From Chloroflexota bacterium (GTDB taxonomy: Bacteria; Chloroflexota; Anaerolineae; Promineifilales; Promineifilaceae), in assembly GCA_024277135.1 (NCBI GenBank), contig JAJRVV010000095.1, forward strand, positions 1 to 39,247: a DNA stretch of 39,247 nt, given 5' to 3'. Below the pieces are notes generated by a model. It was not told the origin of the DNA and did no database searches. It was given only the letters and a program-made list of their open reading frames with translations. Positions 18,684-25,956 of this stretch are shown here, one piece after another. Position 1 is the stretch's first letter, and the number at the start of each line of letters is the position of its first letter. The position numbers were made by a program, and so were the translations under genes.

Positions 18684-18697
18684 GGCCTTCACCTTCT

Positions 18698-19486
18698 CTA
18701 TAACGGCATCTGGCTGGCGCCGCCATCAAACATGATAGCCGACCCATGAATGAATGACGCTGCCGGGGAAGCCAGCCAGGCTACCGTCCGGCCGAATTCC
18801 TCCACCGTCCCCATCCGCCCTAATGGGATGCCGCCGGTGACTTTGGCCGCTTCTTCCTCGATGGTAGCGCCGCTGGCCTCGGCGCGGGCAGTTAGCAGTT
18901 GTTTGACGCGGTCGGTATAGGTCCAAACCGGGTTGACGGAGTTGATCCGAATCCCTTTTGGCCCCAGCTCGTTAGCCATCGTTTTTAACATGCCGATGAC
19001 GGCCATGCGGATGGAGTTGGAGAGCAGCAGGTTGGCCACCGGCTGTTTGACCGAGATGGATTCGATGGCGACGATGCTGCCGCCGCCTTGCTCGACCATG
19101 TGGGGTACAACGGCATAACAGAGGCGGACGGCGCTCATCAGGGTGAGCTGCACGGCCGTTTCCCACGTTTCCGGCTTTAATGAAAGGAACTGGCCCGGCG
19201 GCGGCCCGCCGGCGTTGATCACCAAAATATCAATCTGACCGAACTTATTCCGCGTCTCTTGAACCACCTGGTCAATATCTGACTGGCGGGTGACATCGGC
19301 GCGAACGGCCAACACATCTACGCCGGTTTGCTGCCGAATCTCAACGGCCGTCGCGTCCAGCGCGTCACTACGGGCACAGATAGCCAGGTTGGCCCCTTCC
19401 TGCGCCAGCGCCAGCGCCGACGCTTTGCCCAATCCTTTGGATGCGGCCGTGACTAATGCCGTTTTGCCTTTGAGTTGTAAGTCCAT
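18698..19486 (-). CDS. SDR-family protein lacking the catalytic Tyr-Lys
   Basis: A Rossmann-fold short-chain dehydrogenase-like protein of 262 residues: cofactor motif TAASKGLGKASA (~13-24), NAGG at ~91, and C-terminal WLASPAASFIHGSAIMFDGG. The region that should hold Ser, Tyr and Lys reads AIESISVKQPVANLLLSNSI then RMAVIGMLKT: the Tyr position is occupied by a Ser/Asn and the Lys by Arg. I recall a subgroup of FabG-like SDRs with just this 'NLxLSN' text, so the loss is a family trait rather than local decay. It may bind NAD(P) without standard reductase chemistry. Start ATG 19486 has a strong AGGAGG site. It is probably co-transcribed with uspA downstream and the OsmC gene upstream. Confidence 0.85.
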   Translation of the reverse strand: MDLQLKGKTALVTAASKGLGKASALALAQEGANLAICARSDALDATAVEIRQQTGVDVLAVRADVTRQSDIDQVVQETRNKFGQIDILVINAGGPPPGQFLSLKPETWETAVQLTLMSAVRLCYAVVPHMVEQGGGSIVAIESISVKQPVANLLLSNSIRMAVIGMLKTMANELGPKGIRINSVNPVWTYTDRVKQLLTARAEASGATIEEEAAKVTGGIPLGRMGTVEEFGRTVAWLASPAASFIHGSAIMFDGGASQMPL

Positions 19487-19540
19487 AATTCCTCCTGGGG
19501 AAGTGATTAACGTGAGGCTGAAATGAGGCTTGCAACCTGC

Positions 19541-20014
19541 CTACACAAACTCCATTTTCAACTCGGTAGAAATAGCCACACAATCCCGAATGGTTCGGGC
19601 AACGGGGCAGTAATCAGCGTGGATGTCGTGGGCGCGAACGGCCGTTTCCCGCAACGCCTCATCTAACTGCAAATAGTAGCGGACGTGAATCCGTTTGACC
19701 ACCAGCACCTTACCCTCTTTTTCAATTTCACCGATCGCCTCAGAAATGAGACGGCCGTCTCCTGCCGGAATTTGACGCGCTTCCAGCGCGCCGCCAAAAG
19801 TGCCCGTCAGTCAACCCGCCGCCGCCGCCGCCAGATAATCCAGCGTCGTTGCGTGCGGCTCATGCACATTCGGATCGACCTTGTAATGCTCGGCCACCTC
19901 CGAATGCACCCCCAAAAAAATAGGCTCCGTTTCCACAGGCAAATAAGCCCGCCGCAGCGGCCCCTTCACCCGCTCAATCCGCACCTTCGATGTATACACC
20001 ACGTCATCAGCCAT
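19541..20014 (-). CDS. OsmC-family protein with in-frame UGA, candidate selenoprotein
   Basis: OsmC/Ohr-like proteins reduce peroxides through a pair of cysteines. From ATG 20014 (AAGGAG six bases upstream) the frame gives VYTSKVRIERVKG, EPHATTLDYLAAAAAG, then TGA at 19813-19811 (codon 68), then an uninterrupted in-frame continuation LTGTFGGALEARQIPAGDGR, KVLVVKRIHVRYYL, HADYCPVARTIRDC to TAG at 19543-19541: 157 residues in all. In relatives as I recall them the UGA position is a cysteine (AAAGGCLxGTFGGALEAR), and the second redox Cys is present at residue 136. A stem-loop with bacterial SECIS spacing follows the UGA. OsmC-like selenoproteins have been reported in marine metagenomes. Alternatives are a point nonsense mutation or a consensus error. 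No Sec machinery lies in this window. Confidence 0.75.
19774..19792 (-). promoter_or_regulatory. Candidate bacterial SECIS stem-loop
   Basis: On the transcript, GGCGCGCU pairs with AGCGCGUC over all 8 positions (one G-U) with apical loop GGA. The loop begins 26 nt after the UGA, inside the 16-37 nt window known for bacterial SECIS elements, and opens with G as expected. A further UUU/AAA pairing is possible below the stem across a 3-nt bulge. GC-rich palindromes are common here, so this is suggestive, not proof. Confidence 0.5.
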
Positions 20015-20033
20015 AACACACTCCTTAAAATGA

Positions 20034-20090
20034 ACAATGAAAAATTAACAATTGACAATTGACAATTCACCATTCACCATTCACAATCAC
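20034..20090. repeat. 7-bp-period repeat upstream of the OsmC gene
   Basis: Successive near-heptamers: ACAATGA, AAAATTA, ACAATTG, ACAATTG, ACAATTC, ACCATTC, ACCATTC, ACAATCA. It fills the 72-bp spacer between the OsmC gene and the ABC permease end. Confidence 0.75.
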
Positions 20091-20932
20091 CCTTTCACCG
20101 CTCCCATCGTAAATCCGGCCACCAGCCGATCTAAAAACAAGTTATAGACAAAGCCAACCGGAATCGCTACGATCACCGCCGCCGCCAACAGCGACTGCCA
20201 GAAAAAGACATCGCCGCGAACCAGCTCCACCGGCACGCCCACGCTAATCGTCCGCTGCGCCGAAGATGAGATGAAACTCAACGCATAAATAAACTCATGC
20301 AGTGTCAAGGTAAACGTAAACACAGTGACGGCAATGACGCCGGACAGCGACAGCGGCAGCACCACCCGCACAAAAGCCATCAATCGGCTATACCCATCCA
20401 CCATCGCCGCTTCCTCCAAATCGCGGGGGATAGACTTAAAAAAACCCATCAATAGCCAGACGCTAAAGGGGATGGAAATAGAAGGATAGACCAGCACCAG
20501 CGACCACAAACTGTCCCGCAATCCCAACGCGGCCACCACCCGGAAAAGCGGGATGAACAGCAACGATGGCGGAACCAGGTAAACGAGAAAGATGCCGATA
20601 CCCGCCGGTTCCCCCCACCGCCCGGACAATCGCGCCAGACTGTACGCCGCTGGCACGGCAATGATGAGCGTGATAATCACCACCAGCACGCCGACAAAAA
20701 GCGAGTTGCGTAGAAAGACGACGTAGTTCGTCTTCAAAAAAAGCAGCTTCAAATTGTCCATCGTCGGCGGGAAGTTATAGAAAAACGGATTATTCTGCGG
20801 CCGGTACAAATCTTTGTCCTGCTTAAACGTATTGATCAGCATGATCAAGAATGGAGCCGACGAGAAAAAGGCGAATCCGGCAACCAGAACATAAAGCAGA
20901 AACCGTTTCAAACGATAAGTCGCATCACGCAT
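20087..20932 (-). CDS. Carbohydrate ABC transporter permease, MalG/UgpE type
   Basis: One of the two membrane subunits of a CUT1-type importer. The 281-residue protein has about six membrane helices (YVLVAGFAFFSSAPFLIML, SLFVGVLVVIITLIIAVPAA, GIFLVYLVPPSLLFIPLF, GVIAVTVFTFTLTLHEFIY and others). It has the EAA loop that contacts the ATPase: LEEAAMVDGYSRLMAFVRVV. The C-terminus (RLVAGFTMGAVKG) is the usual MalG-type end. It overlaps the preceding permease gene by ATGA (20932), so the two are translationally coupled. A sugar, polyol or glycerophosphate substrate is likely but not decidable. Confidence 0.92.
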   Translation of the reverse strand: MRDATYRLKRFLLYVLVAGFAFFSSAPFLIMLINTFKQDKDLYRPQNNPFFYNFPPTMDNLKLLFLKTNYVVFLRNSLFVGVLVVIITLIIAVPAAYSLARLSGRWGEPAGIGIFLVYLVPPSLLFIPLFRVVAALGLRDSLWSLVLVYPSISIPFSVWLLMGFFKSIPRDLEEAAMVDGYSRLMAFVRVVLPLSLSGVIAVTVFTFTLTLHEFIYALSFISSSAQRTISVGVPVELVRGDVFFWQSLLAAAVIVAIPVGFVYNLFLDRLVAGFTMGAVKG

Positions 20933-21894
20933 CAGGCAATCTCCGTTCGGCGCGCATTCCTGAGAACCAGGAAGGCGACGACCAGCAGCAAGGGGAAAAG
21001 GAACAAGGCGATGGCCGCGCCCTGGGCTAAGGCGCCGCCCTCAATCCCGGTGAAGTACGCCCACGTTGCCAGGACTTGTGTGTAATAAACCGGCCCCCCA
21101 CGAGTCAAGACGAAAACGACGACCATATCGCCAAAGGTAAAAATCAGGCCAAACAGGAGGGCGATGCTCATGATGGGCAATATCAAAGGCAGCCTGACCT
21201 GGAAGTGAATGCGCCAAAAACTGGCCCCGTCCACTTCGGCCTGGTCAATCAAATCCTGGGGGATAGAGGTCAGCCCGGCCATGAGGATAACGGCCGATAA
21301 GGGCAGCATCCGCCACACGTGAATCAAGATCACAGAAGCCATGGCCAATCCTTCCCGCCCCAGGAAATTCATGTGCCGGCCCGGCCCAAGCAAAGTGTCC
21401 GGCCCCAGTAGGCCCACCAACTGCAATACCCAATCAATCGGACTGAATTTTGAGTCGAAAATCCATAACCAGCCGATGGTTCCCAGGGAAATGGGCGTGG
21501 CCCAGGGCAGCATAATCAACATGCGGGCTATCCATTTTCCCTTGAAATCCTGGGCCAACACCAGCGCCAGGATATTGGCCAGCACAATGACGATGGTCTG
21601 GGCGGTTAATGTGAATATGAAGGTATTACTCAACGCCCGCCAGAATTGAGGCATGGCCTCTCTATTCATCACACGGCGAAAGTTTTCCAACCCGACAAAG
21701 GTAAGGCTGGTATCGCCTATCGTCACGTCGGCCATGCTAAAGGCGATGGCGATGGCGAAGGGGACAGCCACCAGGGCTGCGATATAAATGACGGCCGGGG
21801 CCATAAAGAGGGCGCCCAGCAATCTATCTCTGTCTGCCAGACGACGCCTTCCGGGCCTTCTGCCGGCAACACTGCTTACGGTTGGGCTTTGCAT
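20932..21894 (-). CDS. Carbohydrate ABC transporter permease, MalF/UgpA type
   Basis: The second membrane subunit of the importer: 320 residues with a basic N-terminal tail (GRRPGRRRLADRDR) and six helices beginning LLGALFMAPAVIYIAALVA. The EAA-type loop reads DLIDQAEVDGASFWRIHF, close to consensus EAAxxDGA. The TLTAQTIVIVLANILALVL and LPLSAVILMAGL segments are typical of MalF/UgpA. It begins 14 bp after the ATPase gene stop and overlaps the MalG-type gene by 1 bp on an ATGA. The gene order SBP-ATPase-MalF-MalG is unusual only in having the ATPase second. Confidence 0.92.
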   Translation of the reverse strand: MQSPTVSSVAGRRPGRRRLADRDRLLGALFMAPAVIYIAALVAVPFAIAIAFSMADVTIGDTSLTFVGLENFRRVMNREAMPQFWRALSNTFIFTLTAQTIVIVLANILALVLAQDFKGKWIARMLIMLPWATPISLGTIGWLWIFDSKFSPIDWVLQLVGLLGPDTLLGPGRHMNFLGREGLAMASVILIHVWRMLPLSAVILMAGLTSIPQDLIDQAEVDGASFWRIHFQVRLPLILPIMSIALLFGLIFTFGDMVVVFVLTRGGPVYYTQVLATWAYFTGIEGGALAQGAAIALFLFPLLLVVAFLVLRNARRTEIA

Positions 21895-21908
21895 GAGCCT
21901 GAAATCTC

Positions 21909-22937
21909 CTAAAATGGCCTCGGTTCGATTCGAACGCCCGTTTCCTTATCAAAGAACCTCAAGTCTGATTCCTGAACAATAAAATCGTGGGTTTCCCCGG
22001 CTGCAACAGGAATCGTCAGCAAGGAGGGAATTTTAGCGATTGTTAACCCACCTTCCGGTGTGCCTTCCACCTTGCCGTAGACCAGCCTGTCCGCGCCCAG
22101 GTGTTCAACCCAATCCACATGGAAGGCGAAGGTTCTTAGATTGGCGCCCCTGGCATCGGCCGTCGGCGTGAAATTTTCCGGCCGGAACCCGACCAGACAA
22201 TCTTCCATTTCCAGCAGATTCATGGGCGGTGAGCCGAGAAAAGTAGCCACGAAGGTATCGGCCGAATCATCATACACATCTTGCGGCGTGCCAATCTGGC
22301 GCACTTTGCCCGCATTCATCACCACGATCCGGTCGCCCATGGCCATCGCTTCAATCTGGTCATGTGTGACGAAGATAGTGGTAATATCCAGCTGCCGCTG
22401 GAACTGCTGTAATTCGCCGCGCGCAGCCGCCCGCAGTTTGGCGTCCAGGTTGGAAAGCGGCTCGTCCAACAGCAACACCCTCGGCTCCTTGACCAGCGCC
22501 CGACACAGCGCCACACGCTGTCGTTCGCCGCCGGACAACTGGCGCGGCTTGCGCTGCAGAAGATGATCAATGTTCAGAAGCGCGGCCGTTTGCTCCACTT
22601 TCTCTTTTATCGCCATTTTGGGTTGTTTCTTCGCTTTAAGCGGGAAAGCGATATTGTTGAAGACGGTCATGTGAGGATAGAGCGCATAACTCTGGAACAC
22701 CATCGCAATTTGCCGGTCGCGGGGCGGCAGTTGGGTGACGGTGTCTTCACCGATGATGATATCGCCGGCCGTTGGCGTTTCCAACCCGGCGATCATGCGC
22801 ATCAGGGTGGTTTTGCCGCAACCGGACGGCCCCAAGATGACCAGAAGTTCCCCTTTTTCAATAGACAGATCAACGCCATTGACAGCTTTTACGTCGCCAA
22901 AATGCTTTGTGATATTTCTGGTTTGTACAACAGCCAT
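21909..22937 (-). CDS. ABC transporter ATPase, UgpC/MalK type
   Basis: The ATP-hydrolysing subunit of the importer, 342 residues. All motifs are intact: Walker A GPSGCGKT (~37-44), Q-loop VFQSYALYPHM, signature LSGGERQRVA (~133), Walker B VLLLDEPLSNLDAKLR and switch histidine FVTHDQIEAMAMGDR. A C-terminal TOBE/OB-like regulatory domain (VGFRPENFTPT, DRLVYGKVEG) marks the CUT1 group, whose ATPases can be shared between sugar systems. A 39-nt intercistronic hairpin separates it from the solute-binding protein gene upstream. Confidence 0.94.
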   Translation of the reverse strand: MAVVQTRNITKHFGDVKAVNGVDLSIEKGELLVILGPSGCGKTTLMRMIAGLETPTAGDIIIGEDTVTQLPPRDRQIAMVFQSYALYPHMTVFNNIAFPLKAKKQPKMAIKEKVEQTAALLNIDHLLQRKPRQLSGGERQRVALCRALVKEPRVLLLDEPLSNLDAKLRAAARGELQQFQRQLDITTIFVTHDQIEAMAMGDRIVVMNAGKVRQIGTPQDVYDDSADTFVATFLGSPPMNLLEMEDCLVGFRPENFTPTADARGANLRTFAFHVDWVEHLGADRLVYGKVEGTPEGGLTIAKIPSLLTIPVAAGETHDFIVQESDLRFFDKETGVRIEPRPF

Positions 22938-22951
22938 AATTTTGTGAAGAT

Positions 22952-22990
22952 GGAGACTGGGGGCTGAACGGTTATCAGTCCCCAGTCTCC
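22952..22990 (-). promoter_or_regulatory. Intercistronic hairpin between SBP and ATPase genes
   Basis: GGAGACTGGGG (22952-22962) pairs perfectly with 22980-22990 over a 17-nt loop. No U-run follows. A stable hairpin right after a solute-binding protein gene is a common way to raise its transcript level over the transporter genes; that role here is inferred. The flank 22975-23012 shows the 7-bp-period pattern. Confidence 0.55.
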
Positions 22991-23015
22991 AATCTAAGCT
23001 CCTAGTCTCTAATCA

Positions 23016-24509
23016 TTACTCGCCGCCGACGTAGCCACGATCCCGCCAATCTTCAAAGAGAGGAATGATTTGGGCTTCGGCTTCGGCGACCGCTTCTTCG
23101 GCTGTTTTCTCGCCTTTAGCGACTTGCGCCATCATGTTGGAAATGATGCGTTGGGCGTAAACCTGGACAATGGCCGGGTTAGAAGGGCCGGGATACCCCA
23201 GATGGGTGACCCAGTTCTCCGCAGTCCCCAACACCTTCAGCTTGTCGTTTGGCCGGGAACCAAACGGGTCTACATCCAGCCAACCTCCTTCTTCATACAG
23301 TTCAGGAACAGTACTCTTGAAAGCGGGGAAGTTGTACAACTCGCTGTTGAACACTGCCTGGCTGTAGTTGGCGGTGTGATGCAGGATGAACGCTTTAGCC
23401 GCTTCCAACTCGGCGCCCTGGACATAATTGGGGATGACATAGATTTGCCAGACATGGGCCGAGGCGTGTTGGTCGCCACGGGGACCTGCTAGCGCTTGTG
23501 TAAAGAAGATTTCATCTGCTGCCTCCGGGTCAATCTTTTGCAGACTGCGGTAAGCAGAGATGGAATTGAGGATGTAGGAAAGCTCTCCGGCGATGAGGCC
23601 CTGGTTGTTGGAAGCAGCGCCCCAGGCAAAAACTTCTTCCGTCATGGTGTCTTCATAAAGGCTGGCCATGAACTCAACCGCCTCAATTACTTCGGGGGAG
23701 TTGATGACGACGTTCTCATTTTCATCTTGGACAGAGCCGCCAAAGGACCAGATGATCGCTCGCGCTGCCATTTCGGAGTCGATTTCGGGTGATAAGCCAA
23801 TGCCCATAGGCACGCCCAATTCGTCCCGAATGAAATTTCCGCCTTCCCGCAGTTCCTCCCAGGTGGAAGGGCCATCCGGGAAGCCAGCTTCGGTCCATAA
23901 TGTTTTGTTATAGTCGCCGGGATCGGGGATCCAACCGTGACAGAACCCGTAATAACGGCCGGTGGCGGGCAGGAACGAGTTGGCTTTGCAGGTAGCTATC
24001 TGCTCGCCAAACAGCGCTTGCGCCTCCATGTTGAGGTCGGTTAGATCGGTGAGGCCTTCGACAAAGAGGGAGCCGCCGATGACAAGTTCGACGATGGTGG
24101 GACCTTCGCCGGCGTCAATGGCGGCGGTTAAGGTGGGGAATAGTTCGGTGAAGCTGATATGGTCAACGGTCATCTTGACGCCAACTGATTCGCCCCAAGC
24201 AGGCGCAAATTCGTCAATCCAAGTGTCGTATTGGGGCACAAAATGGCTCCATTGTAAGAGGGATATCTCAGTACCTTCGGGGAATTGTTGCTCGGCGCCT
24301 ACTTCGATAATTCGGGTGACTTCGACCTGTTCTCCTTCGACTTCGATGGTCTCGGTGACAACACGGGTCACTTCGACTTGTTCGGTGATGGTATTGGTTT
24401 CAGTGACGACGCGGGTGACTTCAACTTCAACTTCTTGGGGTTGGCAGCCCACGACAAATAATACGGCCGTAAGCAAAATACCTGCCAGGAATAATGGTTT
24501 ACGTTTCAT
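23016..24509 (-). CDS. Extracellular solute-binding lipoprotein of the sugar ABC importer
   Basis: The substrate receptor of the transporter: 497 residues, start ATG 24509 with a GGAGGAGAG site. MKRKPLFLAGILLTAVLF is a signal peptide ending in lipobox VVGC (Cys ~22). A charged linker of repeated EVTRVVTET-like units (~27-75) follows, then a family 1 solute-binding body: ISLLQWSHFVPQYDTWIDEF, GPTIVELV, GFPDGPSTWEELREGGNFI, and a C-terminal hinge helix (EEAVAEAEAQIIPLFEDW). The linker repeat is typical of Chloroflexota binding proteins and probably spans the cell wall. First gene of the SBP-ATPase-permease-permease operon. Confidence 0.92.
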   Translation of the reverse strand: MKRKPLFLAGILLTAVLFVVGCQPQEVEVEVTRVVTETNTITEQVEVTRVVTETIEVEGEQVEVTRIIEVGAEQQFPEGTEISLLQWSHFVPQYDTWIDEFAPAWGESVGVKMTVDHISFTELFPTLTAAIDAGEGPTIVELVIGGSLFVEGLTDLTDLNMEAQALFGEQIATCKANSFLPATGRYYGFCHGWIPDPGDYNKTLWTEAGFPDGPSTWEELREGGNFIRDELGVPMGIGLSPEIDSEMAARAIIWSFGGSVQDENENVVINSPEVIEAVEFMASLYEDTMTEEVFAWGAASNNQGLIAGELSYILNSISAYRSLQKIDPEAADEIFFTQALAGPRGDQHASAHVWQIYVIPNYVQGAELEAAKAFILHHTANYSQAVFNSELYNFPAFKSTVPELYEEGGWLDVDPFGSRPNDKLKVLGTAENWVTHLGYPGPSNPAIVQVYAQRIISNMMAQVAKGEKTAEEAVAEAEAQIIPLFEDWRDRGYVGGE

Positions 24510-25030
24510 CTCTCTCCTCCAAAATCAGTATGATCTTCACGGTAAATCAGGTCATGGGAATTTAAACTAAGGGGGTCTGGAAATTTGCCGGGGCGGCCTG
24601 GTAGTCATCCGGGGCGGAGAACGGGCAGGACGCAGTTCACGTTGACGCAGCCACAGGCTTGGCTGCGCTAACGGCCGTCTCCCTAAAAGTTTCGCTTTGT
24701 GAGGTGTTCTCCCAACCATGTTGGATATCCCCAAAAGCAGATTTCGATTACGATGCGGTATTGGATGATGATTAGAAGAAAAGAATAAAATCAATGCATC
24801 AAAATGATGGTGCATGAATTGGCGATTTTAGTTTTTGGAAGAGAGGAAGCGGCTCATCACAAGCCACAGTTTTCATAGTTTAGCAAGGAAGGTGAAGGGG
24901 CGTCAAGCATTTGGGGAACCAGTTTTCAAAAGCGGGCATCCATAGCCAGTGACGTGGGACGGGTATCATCACCAAAAAGGCCACCCCCTACCGCCTTTGG
25001 TTGGGCAAAACATCAAGAATTCCGAGAGCG
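24510..25030. other. 520-bp intergenic region, upstream of the ABC operon
   Basis: No convincing gene is seen: the minus-strand frame at 24567-24815 (MHHHFDALIL...) is low-complexity and has no family resemblance. The region should hold the promoter of the minus-strand transporter operon, but I cannot fix one. A loose dyad, TGCATCA ... TGATG-G-TGCA, spans about 24795-24813 and could be an operator of a sugar-type repressor. One ACGGCCGT copy lies at ~24671. The 3' end of the NUDIX gene borders the right side. Confidence 0.4.
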
Positions 25031-25951
25031 TCATCCTGTTTTCCAGGGCATTTGCCAGCGAAAAAAAATTTGGTCTGCAAAATTAAGGGCATCGGCCGCC
25101 CGCTCCCGGTGCTGGGGCACACTGTTTTCCGGTTCGCCGTCCGGCGCAAAATAAGCCAGTTCACGACTTTCCGGGCCAGTGGTCAATGCGCCGCCAATGG
25201 CGACGGCCGTAAACACAAAAATGATATGCGCCCTTTCCCGATAAAGATAGACGCCCGTCAGGTCATTCAGTTCAACTTGCAGGCCGGTTTCTTCTTGAGT
25301 TTCGCGCGCGGCCGTGGCCCAGGGCGGTTCCATCGCCTCGCTGCCGCCGCCAGGCAAATTCCACAAATCCCGGTCGGTGCGTTTGGCCCACAACACCTGC
25401 CCGGCCTCGTTTTGGATGATCGTAAACGCGCCCACGCTCCAGGCTGGCGGCGGCGCAAAGGCGGGACGGCCGTCCCGCCGCCGCTGCCAATCTTTTCGCC
25501 GGTAAGTGACATTTCGCAAAAACCAACGTCCCCAGCGCATCCGCCAACTGATGGGATATTCGCCCCAGTACGGCCGTATGGCCGCATGCGCCAATCCCCG
25601 CTCCACCCGGTCCCGGTGCGGGCCAAACATGGGGCCGGGAAAAGGGGCCGTTTTATAGAATCCCACCATCAACGACTCGTCCGAGGTGCGCAAATCCCCG
25701 CCCTTTTGCAAACAGCGAAACACGAATGTCAGATAGCCTGGTTCCAGCGCCAGGAAATGTAGCCCCACCAATCGCACCGGCATCACTTTCAGCCCGGTTT
25801 CCTCCAGCACTTCCCGCGCCACCCCTTCCGGCGGCAGTTCCCCCGCTTCCAAACTGCCGCCCGGCGGCGCCAAATTGCCAGTATCATCCCGCTGGATGAG
25901 CAAAATCTGTCCTGATTCGTTGACGATGACGCCGTTTGTGCCGATAAACAT
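25031..25951 (-). CDS. Tandem NUDIX protein
   Basis: A 306-residue protein with two complete NUDIX domains. Domain 1 (~1-105): VIVNESGQILLIQRDD, then the box GGSLEAGELPPEGVAREVLE with EETGL. Domain 2 (~170-290): AFTIIQNEAGQVLWAKRTD, LWNLPGGGSEAMEPPW, AARETQEETGL. Both match GX5EX7REUXEEXGU, so both should be active on nucleoside diphosphate derivatives. A linker with Trp/Arg-rich text (YWGEYPISWRMRWGRW) joins them. It lies 5 bp downstream of the amidohydrolase gene on the same strand, so co-transcription is likely. Double NUDIX proteins are uncommon. A role in handling oxidised or damaged nucleotides is inferred from the neighbour. Confidence 0.85.
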   Translation of the reverse strand: MFIGTNGVIVNESGQILLIQRDDTGNLAPPGGSLEAGELPPEGVAREVLEETGLKVMPVRLVGLHFLALEPGYLTFVFRCLQKGGDLRTSDESLMVGFYKTAPFPGPMFGPHRDRVERGLAHAAIRPYWGEYPISWRMRWGRWFLRNVTYRRKDWQRRRDGRPAFAPPPAWSVGAFTIIQNEAGQVLWAKRTDRDLWNLPGGGSEAMEPPWATAARETQEETGLQVELNDLTGVYLYRERAHIIFVFTAVAIGGALTTGPESRELAYFAPDGEPENSVPQHRERAADALNFADQIFFRWQMPWKTG

Positions 25952-25956
25952 GCGGG

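Noticed and set aside
20034..20090. CRISPR-like or phage-attachment repeat.
   Set aside because: Units are only 7 bp and directly abutting, with no spacers and no cas genes or integrase nearby.
24567..24815. 82-codon minus-strand frame upstream of the ABC operon.
   Set aside because: Low-complexity translation, no ribosome site and no resemblance to known proteins.
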